A stretch of DNA of 18,481 bases from Eubacterium sp. UBA3720 (GTDB taxonomy: Bacteria; Bacillota; Clostridia; Lachnospirales; Lachnospiraceae). Both the position numbers and the translations under genes were made by a program. The notes under the pieces are model-generated. The model was not told the origin of the DNA, ran no database searches, and worked only from the letters and a program-made list of their open reading frames with translations. The DNA lies in contig DFHP01000113.1 in the NCBI GenBank assembly GCA_002371335.1, positions 12,209 to 30,689 of the forward strand, given 5' to 3'. This document shows positions 1 through 5,132 of the stretch, piece by piece (position 1 is the stretch's first letter; each line of letters opens with the position of its first letter).

Positions 1-1
1 C

Positions 2-166
2 GCTGCAAACAGCCAAAGGAGAAGTTCAACAAAGCCTGACATAAATAAGAGACAGAACCAGGAGGCCGCATGCGGGTATTATTTCGGAGGCGGATATGTC
101 GCAGCCTGGGGATTTTCAGCCATAAAAAAGGACATCGAACAGGAGAAGTATGAGTATGACAAATGA
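2..166 (+). CDS. C-terminal end of an unidentified protein (partial)
   Basis: Frame 2 is open from the window edge to TGA at 164-166 and encodes 54 residues. The tail is glycine/aromatic-rich (ACGYYFGGGYVAAWGF) and then charged (IKKDIEQEKYEYDK). The reading overlaps the start of the acetyltransferase gene by 11-17 nt, a usual sign of translational coupling. A competing frame-1 reading stops after 12 codons (TGA at 37-39) and is less convincing. I do not recognise the family, and the start lies outside the window. Confidence 0.55.
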   Translation, partial: AANSQRRSSTKPDINKRQNQEAACGYYFGGGYVAAWGFSAIKKDIEQEKYEYDK

Positions 167-539
167 AGAACGCACAAAAACAACGGCAAATGAGGACAAC
201 GGTTTTAAGGTCTCAAAGGAGAGGATCTGGCTCGAGGATGAAAGCGGAAAAACAATTGCATCTGTCGACTTCCCCGAGTTCGAGCCGGGAAAGGTAGAGG
301 TGACGCATACTGTGGTAGATTCATCTCTTCAGGGAATGGGAATGGCAGGCAAACTCACTAAATGCATGGCAGAAAAGCTGATCGGGGAAGGCAGGAAAGC
401 AGAACTCACATGCTCCTACGCCATCAAATGGTTCAATAAACACAGAGAGTACGAGGAAGCACTGATCGACCCGCAGAGCGAGTACAAAAAAGCCGAGGAG
501 CAGACAGCTATGGCATGCGGCATACCAAAACACAGGTAA
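150..539 (+). CDS. GNAT-type N-acetyltransferase, short YidJ/NATD1-like family
   Basis: This 129-residue protein matches the compact Gcn5-related acetyltransferases. The acetyl-CoA binding segment VDSSLQGMGMAGKL (about residues 57-69) is followed by a conserved C-S-Y-A-x-K-W-F-x-K-H segment (88-98), typical of the YidJ/NATD1 group. These proteins probably transfer acetyl groups to small amines or protein amines; the substrate cannot be read from the sequence. AGGAG at 141-145 lies 4 nt before ATG 150 and 10 nt before a second in-frame ATG at 156, so the start could be either. The gene overlaps the preceding partial ORF and ends just before the CRISPR leader. No functional link to the CRISPR genes is implied. 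Confidence 0.8.
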   Translation: MSMTNEERTKTTANEDNGFKVSKERIWLEDESGKTIASVDFPEFEPGKVEVTHTVVDSSLQGMGMAGKLTKCMAEKLIGEGRKAELTCSYAIKWFNKHREYEEALIDPQSEYKKAEEQTAMACGIPKHR

Positions 540-781
540 AGGTACATAGAAAAATCCGAAAAGAAATCTACAAAAAACAAAAAGCTGAGATGTGTAAAAA
601 GGGGAAATTCACAAACAGAAACCAATCTGCTATAATCAAATGGTGGATTTCCCCCGATACGCATAAATAAAGGGAAAACTGCGGTTTGCAAGGGCAAGAA
701 CACCTTCAAACACGTGAAAAAAAGTTTTCCCCCGCAAAATGCATTTTCAGCCCAGTAAAATCAAGGGCTCCGGGGGAAAGG
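540..781 (+). promoter_or_regulatory. CRISPR leader-like region
   Basis: This 242-bp non-coding stretch ends exactly at a CRISPR-type repeat. It contains a consensus promoter (608-636) directed at the repeat. Several short motifs recur: TTTCCCCC at 648-655 and 726-733, its complement GGGGGAAA at 772-779, and GGGAAAACT/AGTTTTCCC (672-680/723-731), which can pair as a hairpin. The last 30 bp before the repeat (CCCAGTAAAATCAAGGGC then a G-run) resemble leader ends I recall from clostridial CRISPR arrays; that is memory, not a search result. The orientation makes 782-817 the first, leader-proximal repeat. Confidence 0.6.
608..636 (+). promoter_or_regulatory. Leader promoter, TTCACA-17-TATAAT
   Basis: The -35 hexamer TTCACA (608-613) and a perfect -10 TATAAT (631-636) are 17 bp apart, so transcription should begin near 643 and run rightwards through the leader and left repeat. 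In an intact locus this would produce pre-crRNA. Here it would run antisense into the minus-strand island genes. Confidence 0.65.
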
Positions 782-817
782 GTTTAATTAAAGAGATCCC
801 CGTAAGGGGACGGAAAC
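782..817 (+). CRISPR. Leader-proximal CRISPR repeat (single copy)
   Basis: This 36-nt unit begins GTTTAAT, has the crRNA-type palindrome TCCCCGTAAGGGGA, and ends in the common GGAAAC terminus. It matches the copy at 5004-5039 in 31 of 36 positions, with the central 20 nt identical. No further copy follows within 30-45 nt, so this is not a working array but its first repeat. The unit is also the 3' end of the minus-strand 56-codon ORF at 788-958. Confidence 0.8.
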
Positions 818-958
818 GTTTAAGTCTCTTGCGTATTCGATGGTTAAATATCTTCCAAGATTGTCTTGCTTCAAGTGTGATGCGCTATACACGTCATCGC
901 CTCTAATCCTTTCCGTCAGCTTCTGCTTCGTGGTCGGTATCTCCATCTTATTAATCAT
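788..958 (-). CDS. Small 56-aa protein whose C-terminus is encoded by the CRISPR repeat; SOS-controlled candidate
   Basis: ATG at 958 is preceded by AGGAG and an 8-nt spacer, and a perfect sigma-A promoter lies about 45 bp further upstream. An ATG at 994 in the same frame would extend the ORF but sits almost at the predicted transcription start, so 958 is preferred. The protein (starting MINKMEIPTTKQ) is small, mixed-charge and slightly basic, with no membrane segment. Its last ten residues (NVSVPLRGSL) are mostly the translation of the repeat on the minus strand, so the ORF ends across the island boundary. Small proteins next to an integrase and under a LexA box are often excisionases or antirepressors. 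That role is an inference from position, not from homology. Confidence 0.5.
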   Translation of the reverse strand: MINKMEIPTTKQKLTERIRGDDVYSASHLKQDNLGRYLTIEYARDLNVSVPLRGSL

Positions 959-1002
959 TTTTATATCTCCTCTCTGTCTCCTCTCAATTTTCATGCAGTA
1001 TT

Positions 1003-1031
1003 ATTATAAATCGAACATCTGTTCATGTCAA
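1003..1031 (-). promoter_or_regulatory. Perfect sigma-A promoter reading towards the left repeat
   Basis: On the minus strand TTGACA (1031-1026) and TATAAT (1008-1003) are separated by exactly 17 bp. The -35 box overlaps the stop codon of the preceding gene. The predicted start near 996 leads into the small ORF at 788-958 and then, without an evident terminator, into the repeat and leader in antisense. Confidence 0.8.
1012..1025. promoter_or_regulatory. LexA-type SOS box inside the promoter spacer
   Basis: CGAACATCTGTTCA contains GAAC-N4-GTTC, the core of the Gram-positive LexA/DinR operator. It fills the spacer between the -35 and -10 boxes, the ideal place for repression. Host LexA would keep the promoter off until DNA damage. 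A phage-type repressor with similar specificity is the alternative. Confidence 0.7.
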
Positions 1032-2053
1032 GCATCTCTCAGAAATCTTACCCACGTTTTGTATTTCTTAAAGAAATCATCCCACGTTATGGTAAGACCG
1101 ATGTCGTTGAAAATCCTGTTGTAAACTAGGCGTTTGTTAGCGCCGTTGACGGTCAACGCTTCGTTTCCGCTTTCCATATCGGCTTTCAAATTCTGTCCAG
1201 ACCGTTCACACGCTTCCGCTATCATTGTAAACGTTCCGCTGTCACGAATGGAATCATAGGTAAGAGAAGTTCCGAGGCTGTTATTGATTCTGCTTATGAA
1301 TCTAGCCCATCGCCTGTTAGGGTACTTGTCGTTGTTGATCCTAGCGCCCTGCTTGAAGATGATTGTCTCGTCCTGTCGGCTGTCCACCGGCAAACTTGTT
1401 ACGTGTGGCTTGCTGATAGCTGTCAGTCCGTTGTTGAAACTCGTCAGCCTAGCTGCGTTTCTAAAGGTAATAGCCAGATGATGCGGAATCGCCACAACAC
1501 GCTTTTCCTTCGTGGTGAATGTATCGACCTGGTCGTACCATCCTACGCTCCGGAGTCCCAAATCATTTGTGCTTGCCGTGTCAAGGTTGCACTCATTTCC
1601 GTCATCCAGTCCGTAGTAAATAGCAAATAACACAGCAGTAAAATACGTTTGGTTAAATTCCGCAGGTATCCGCTCACATATCTGAAGCAAATCCTCTTCT
1701 GATATATACACGTCTCCGTCAAAGTATATAGCCGCCATGAGATCGGACACAGTATACTTGTCTGCCGAGATGTCTACTGTATTCTCGATGATGCCGTTGT
1801 CTATTGCCCATCGATAATATATTCTCAGCGCACCCAGCGGAGTTTTAAAAGCCTTCGGTTTATATCCTGTTTGTCTTATGCATGACAACAGTTCGTCCTC
1901 GTTCATCTCGTAGAGATCTTTGCCAAGTTCTGCCTCAAACAGAGCCGTCTTGTTAAAGAACGTGTGAACTCTTTTTACCATTGAGTCAGCACGCTTCTCG
2001 CCGTATTCTGTAAGGAAGTCTCTTTTTATTTTGTCGTTGTACAAAAAGCTCAT
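1028..2053 (-). CDS. Tyrosine-recombinase-fold protein without catalytic box I; MrpR-like DNA-binding regulator candidate
   Basis: This 341-residue protein has the size and layout of a tyrosine recombinase, with an N-terminal helical core-binding-like part (about 1-110) and a C-terminal domain. Where active enzymes have the box I arginine it reads YYGLDDGNECNL (147-157). The HxxR box is reduced to YDSIRDSGTF (266-275), with R270 but no histidine. No convincing nucleophile tyrosine context follows. Families of this type, such as the phage SPbeta regulator MrpR, use the recombinase fold to bind DNA without cutting it. The start ATG 2053 follows a purine-rich GAGAGAGAGG and lies just below a 12-bp hairpin and a nine-residue leader ORF. 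It is the fourth of the island's five minus-strand ORFs. Confidence 0.65.
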   Translation of the reverse strand: MSFLYNDKIKRDFLTEYGEKRADSMVKRVHTFFNKTALFEAELGKDLYEMNEDELLSCIRQTGYKPKAFKTPLGALRIYYRWAIDNGIIENTVDISADKYTVSDLMAAIYFDGDVYISEEDLLQICERIPAEFNQTYFTAVLFAIYYGLDDGNECNLDTASTNDLGLRSVGWYDQVDTFTTKEKRVVAIPHHLAITFRNAARLTSFNNGLTAISKPHVTSLPVDSRQDETIIFKQGARINNDKYPNRRWARFISRINNSLGTSLTYDSIRDSGTFTMIAEACERSGQNLKADMESGNEALTVNGANKRLVYNRIFNDIGLTITWDDFFKKYKTWVRFLRDA

Positions 2054-2075
2054 CCTCTCTCTCTTCTTTTTTTAT

Positions 2076-2105
2076 TAGGTCGAGAGGTCTGAGCCTCCCA
2101 ACCTA
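2076..2105 (-). promoter_or_regulatory. 12-bp stem-loop in front of the degenerate recombinase gene
   Basis: The arms at 2076-2087 and 2094-2105 pair over 12 positions around a 6-nt loop, with two G-U pairs in the minus-strand RNA. No U-run follows on the minus strand (it is A-rich), so this is not an ordinary terminator. The 5' arm holds the stop codon of the small leader ORF, and the 3' arm lies about 20 nt before the start codon of the next gene. Confidence 0.6.
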
Positions 2106-2132
2106 CAAATACGTTATCGCTTTCGCCATCAT
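2103..2132 (-). CDS. Nine-residue leader peptide ORF
   Basis: ATGATG at 2132 is preceded by TAGGAGG, in which the TAG is the stop codon of the integrase gene. The ORF encodes MMAKAITYL and stops at TAG 2105-2103, inside the 5' arm of the stem-loop. A near-perfect ribosome binding site in front of such a short frame suggests that translation or stalling affects folding of the hairpin and expression of the downstream gene. It may also be a chance frame. Confidence 0.4.
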   Translation of the reverse strand: MMAKAITYL

Positions 2133-2140
2133 TATACCTC

Positions 2141-3094
2141 CTACATGATGTCCTGTCCAATGGCTTTTTCTTCAGCCAGTTTATACAGTTTGTTCATATT
2201 TTCCAGATGTATCTCTGCATCTGCATCAGCATTTGCTTTCTGACCCATGAGACAAGCATCGCTCAGAAGTTGTCTCAGATCATCGCTGTGGAGACTGATG
2301 ACTGGTCTATTATCAAGGGCGAAATCGGTTTCGCCACTGTCCACTCTCTCCATGAGAGTATTCATGTCCTCGATGTACCTTCTCTCAGCTTCCGCATCAA
2401 GACCGATGTATCTGGAAGTGATGTTCGTGTTGCTATGGTTGAAGAACTTCTGAAGTATCTGCATGGAATTTACATCCTGCGGATGAAGTCTTCTTGACCA
2501 CAGACCGAACGTTTTACGACAACTATGTGTGGATACTGGGTACTGAATACCGGCATCCTTAGCTGCTTTCGTGAAGGCTTTCCTGTAGCCGCTCGTCTTG
2601 TCAGAGCCACGGCTTGGGAAGATATCCTCATCGCTGTTGCACTGCGGTCTCCAGTTTTCAAGGTACTTAAACATCATCTGCGGAATGAACAGGTTGGTAT
2701 TCTTGCCTGTTTTCTGCTCGATGATTGTCAGATAAGTTTTTCTTGTGCCATCTGGTTTGTAGAAGTCTGACCACTTCAGATCCATGATGTCGGATACACG
2801 TCTGCCAAGCAGGATTCCTGCCCAAAACGCTACCTGATATTTCTCGGACAATCCGTCCGATACTTTCTTTATATCTTCAAGCTCCCAGAATGGACAAACC
2901 TCGGTCGCTCCTTTTGACTTTGTGAATCTTTTATTTGCCTCGACCGCTTTCTCATATGTCTCATGAGCAGAAGCCTTGGCAAGTTTCTTCTGGATGCCGT
3001 CCGCAGTCTCAAGAACTACGGTTGTTTTCGTTTCCTTTATTACTATCGCCTCGACTATATCATCTTTGGCTCTTAAATACCATACTTTTTTCAT
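2141..3094 (-). CDS. Tyrosine recombinase / integrase with full catalytic set
   Basis: This 317-residue protein carries every catalytic element of the phage-integrase family: box I LLGRRVSDIMDLKW with arginine at 99, a beta-strand lysine in EQKTGK (128), HSCRK (H190, R193), and FFNHSNTNITSRY with H220 and nucleophile Y229. The N-terminus (1-35) looks like a small beta barrel (KKVWYLRAK...VVLETADG), and the core-binding helical part before residue 65 is short for the family. The C-terminal extension (240-317) is charged and helical. It lies between two catalytically degenerate relatives and probably supplies strand cleavage for moving the island. It has its own promoter upstream (3142-3173). 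Confidence 0.88.
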   Translation of the reverse strand: MKKVWYLRAKDDIVEAIVIKETKTTVVLETADGIQKKLAKASAHETYEKAVEANKRFTKSKGATEVCPFWELEDIKKVSDGLSEKYQVAFWAGILLGRRVSDIMDLKWSDFYKPDGTRKTYLTIIEQKTGKNTNLFIPQMMFKYLENWRPQCNSDEDIFPSRGSDKTSGYRKAFTKAAKDAGIQYPVSTHSCRKTFGLWSRRLHPQDVNSMQILQKFFNHSNTNITSRYIGLDAEAERRYIEDMNTLMERVDSGETDFALDNRPVISLHSDDLRQLLSDACLMGQKANADADAEIHLENMNKLYKLAEEKAIGQDIM

Positions 3095-3141
3095 CTTTCT
3101 ATCCCTTTTCTGTTGATGCTGATTACGTTTTCGTTTCTGAC

Positions 3142-3173
3142 ATTATAACATCACGTGCAGAAGGTCGTGTCAA
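3142..3173 (-). promoter_or_regulatory. Integrase promoter with long spacer and CACGTG palindrome
   Basis: On the minus strand TTGACA (3173-3168) and TATAAT (3147-3142) are both perfect but 20 bp apart. An alternative -10 of TGTTAT gives a 17-bp spacer. CACGTG (3153-3158) lies in the spacer. Over-long spacing with consensus boxes usually means a weak basal promoter that needs a DNA-remodelling activator. Confidence 0.5.
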
Positions 3174-3220
3174 CACTTTTTTAAAAATTTTAATTACTTT
3201 TTTTGTGGTTACATTGACCA

Positions 3221-4192
3221 TTAAAAACGAAAATAGGAACGAGTATACTCTCTGACGTATCTTGGCGTTATGTTGTAGTTGATTTTGCTTCCCTCGTCCA
3301 TCACGATCTGCGTATAGACGGAGCTTTCATTCTCCACCGTGGATTTCTCTACCGCTTTTTTCACATCGATGTTTAGCGCACGTGCACGTGCAAGCGACCT
3401 GTGCAGCACTCCACTCATAGCAATATTCTTGTACGACATCTTCCTTCCTATATATTCCTTGACGATGTACTGAATCTTGCGGTAGGTGAATAGACTGTAC
3501 GACCGCTCGTAGCTTGTGCCGTTTTTGTTTCTTACGCACTTGAAGCAGGAGTCATCGTGTAGTCCAACCATCGTCTGTTCTATAATCCCTCCGACTCGGT
3601 TGTATCTTTCCCACACAATCTCAGAAGATAGCTTGACCAGGTTGCGTGCCAACTTATCAGACACCTTGACCGTCCATGTCACATCTGAGTCTTCGTCTTG
3701 GCGTAGTACGACCTCGTTTCCGTTTATGTCACCACGCCTCAAGTACATAGGCACAGTAATGCCGGATGCGAACAGTCCTTCATACACCGCCATCATCAGC
3801 GTAGTGTAGTATAGTGCATTGTTTCCTTGGTACTGCTCTATGTCTGCGATGATATTTTTGTACTCGTCTTCGTATAAAAGGTACGAGGATACGCCATCTT
3901 TCATTTCATCCCAAAGTTTTTTCCTGTCAAGGACTTCCAGCTTGTCGAGGCAAGTGCCTACCGCTCCATGCTCGGATGCGTAAGTCACAAAAGATTTCAC
4001 AACACTCACAAATATACTTAGTTCGTAATGGCTTCTAGGCACGAAATTCTTGACGCATCGCACAACTAGGTTGATGTCGTATATTAAATCGTCTGGATCA
4101 GCTATTCCTGCGTTCCTTATTCCTTTCCTCAACAATGTTTTGAACGTGTAGTTTGTGTGCTCATCTGCCGTATACTCCTCAAAGTATTTCAT
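3221..4192 (-). CDS. Second catalytically degenerate tyrosine-recombinase-fold protein, MrpR-like
   Basis: The protein has 323 residues, with an N-terminal helical half and a C-terminal half resembling the recombinase catalytic domain. The segment MMAVYEGLFASGITVPMYL (133-151), followed by RRGDINGNEVVL, matches the box I neighbourhood but has phenylalanine and alanine where the arginine should be. The HxxR position is represented only by SGVLHRSLARARAL (260-273). There is no recognisable H/W...Y box, although several tyrosines lie near the C-terminus. This makes it a likely non-cutting DNA-binding or architectural partner of the integrase. AGGTGG precedes ATG 4192. It shares little sequence with the other degenerate protein beyond the fold. 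Confidence 0.6.
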   Translation of the reverse strand: MKYFEEYTADEHTNYTFKTLLRKGIRNAGIADPDDLIYDINLVVRCVKNFVPRSHYELSIFVSVVKSFVTYASEHGAVGTCLDKLEVLDRKKLWDEMKDGVSSYLLYEDEYKNIIADIEQYQGNNALYYTTLMMAVYEGLFASGITVPMYLRRGDINGNEVVLRQDEDSDVTWTVKVSDKLARNLVKLSSEIVWERYNRVGGIIEQTMVGLHDDSCFKCVRNKNGTSYERSYSLFTYRKIQYIVKEYIGRKMSYKNIAMSGVLHRSLARARALNIDVKKAVEKSTVENESSVYTQIVMDEGSKINYNITPRYVREYTRSYFRF

Positions 4193-4258
4193 GATTCCAC
4201 CTCTTCATATCTTATTTCCATTTTGACCTCTTCAGAAATTGTTTCCAATAATATCTAT

Positions 4259-4286
4259 ATACATATAGTATATATAATATATGTAT
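4259..4286. repeat. AT-rich inverted repeat between sprT-like and recombinase-fold genes
   Basis: ATACATATA (4259-4267) and TATATGTAT (4278-4286) are perfect 9-bp arms around a 10-nt AT-only centre, directly after the stop codon region of the sprT-like gene. It could act as a protein-binding site or promoter-region dyad. It lacks the GC stem of an intrinsic terminator. Confidence 0.4.
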
Positions 4287-4814
4287 CTACTTAACTCTGA
4301 CAAGAGGCGTTCTGCATTTGGCGCAGGAAAAAAATTGTGGATACTCTACGACCTTACACATCCGCTGTTTATACCACCGCTGATTACATGTCGGACATCC
4401 TACGATATACTTTGCTGAGTTTATCTGATGGTCTCGCAGACCGCTCTTCAAAGCCTCTTCCGCTGTGCCATAGGTGTTTACGTCTATTCCCATTTTCCGC
4501 TTTACCCAGTATCCCACACGTTTGAATTGCTTTCCGTGATTAAAGCACCCATCGCAAGTGTGTACAAGTTCGTGTGCAAGCGTGTTACGCACGCACTCTT
4601 CGTTCTGCAAGGCATAGGTGTTAATAGACACCTTGAATTCATAGCGATCGTTTCCAACGTAGATTCGCTGACATGATCCAAATTCACGTGTACTCTTTTC
4701 AAATTTCAACTTCGGTCTGACGTTTCCAGAATGGAATCCAACAATCTTTTTGTCGGTGAACTCATTCACCAGTTCTGCAAATATTTCCTGCGCTCTGCGC
4801 TCTTCGTTTTTCAT
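4287..4814 (-). CDS. SprT-like zinc metalloprotease-domain protein
   Basis: This 175-residue protein has HELVH (81-85) with a further histidine in NHGKQF (93), the zinc site of SprT/Spartan-type proteins. A C-terminal zinc ribbon is formed by CPTC (140-143) and CAKC (164-167). SprT-like domains in eukaryotic Spartan digest proteins cross-linked to DNA, and bacterial mobile elements often carry short versions of uncertain role. Here a role acting on covalent recombinase-DNA or other protein-DNA adducts is possible but unproven. It is the first gene of the minus-strand island, with ATG 4814 after a GGAAAGGAAG ribosome binding site. Confidence 0.8.
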   Translation of the reverse strand: MKNEERRAQEIFAELVNEFTDKKIVGFHSGNVRPKLKFEKSTREFGSCQRIYVGNDRYEFKVSINTYALQNEECVRNTLAHELVHTCDGCFNHGKQFKRVGYWVKRKMGIDVNTYGTAEEALKSGLRDHQINSAKYIVGCPTCNQRWYKQRMCKVVEYPQFFSCAKCRTPLVRVK

Positions 4815-4851
4815 TTCTATTTTCTTCCTTTCCTATTAATACCTCTGCCAA

Positions 4852-4918
4852 CCCTACGGAAACCCATAGGGAAAGCACAAGCGTTAATTGCGTTGTCGAT
4901 ATTTGTCGTTTTGTCTAT
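4852..4918. promoter_or_regulatory. Repeated motifs upstream of the sprT-like gene (operator or recombinase arm-site candidates)
   Basis: Two sets of short repeats occupy the head of the island. CCCTACGGAAA (4852-4862) is followed directly by CCCATAGGGAAA (4863-4874). TTGTCGAT (4893), TTTGTCGTT (4902) and TTGTCTAT (4911) are spaced 9 bp apart. Such direct repeats at one end of an integrase element are typical of arm-type integrase sites or repressor operators. I cannot tell which. Confidence 0.4.
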
Positions 4919-5003
4919 CTTTTATGCGCCTTTCCAATCTCGGAATATGTGACGAGCATCCACCATCCGATGCATACCACGAAGGTAAACACCGACCTGT
5001 GCG

Positions 5004-5039
5004 GTTTAATAAAGTAGATCCCCGTAAGGGGACGGCAGC
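5004..5039 (+). CRISPR. Degenerate CRISPR repeat at the cas1-proximal end
   Basis: This unit aligns without gaps to the repeat at 782-817. The central 20 nt, including the palindrome TCCCCGTAAGGGGA, is identical. Five substitutions occur, at repeat positions 8, 11, 12, 33 and 35; the last two turn GGAAAC into GGCAGC. Loss of the 3' consensus is common in the terminal, trailer-end repeat of an array. It lies 93 bp before the cas1 start codon. Confidence 0.75.
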
Positions 5040-5132
5040 TTGAAAGTATGTACGACAGTAGAGAAAGACGCTTTTTGAGCAACCGTATTCCTGTATAGGA
5101 TTGTTGTAATAAATAAAGGAGGTGTGGAAAGT

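Noticed and set aside
1028..4192. Classic recombinase-in-trio (RIT) transposable element
   Set aside because: Two of the three proteins lack catalytic residues, the genes do not overlap, and no long terminal inverted repeats are seen.
818..4990. Terminal inverted repeat of the island (GTTTA...GTAT...GATGGT at 818-844 and, inverted, 4962-4990)
   Set aside because: The shared blocks are short, differently spaced and offset by 12 bp from the right repeat, so they could be chance.
782..5039. A functional CRISPR array in the window
   Set aside because: Only two repeat copies exist, 4.2 kb apart, with no 30-45 nt spacer-repeat periodicity.
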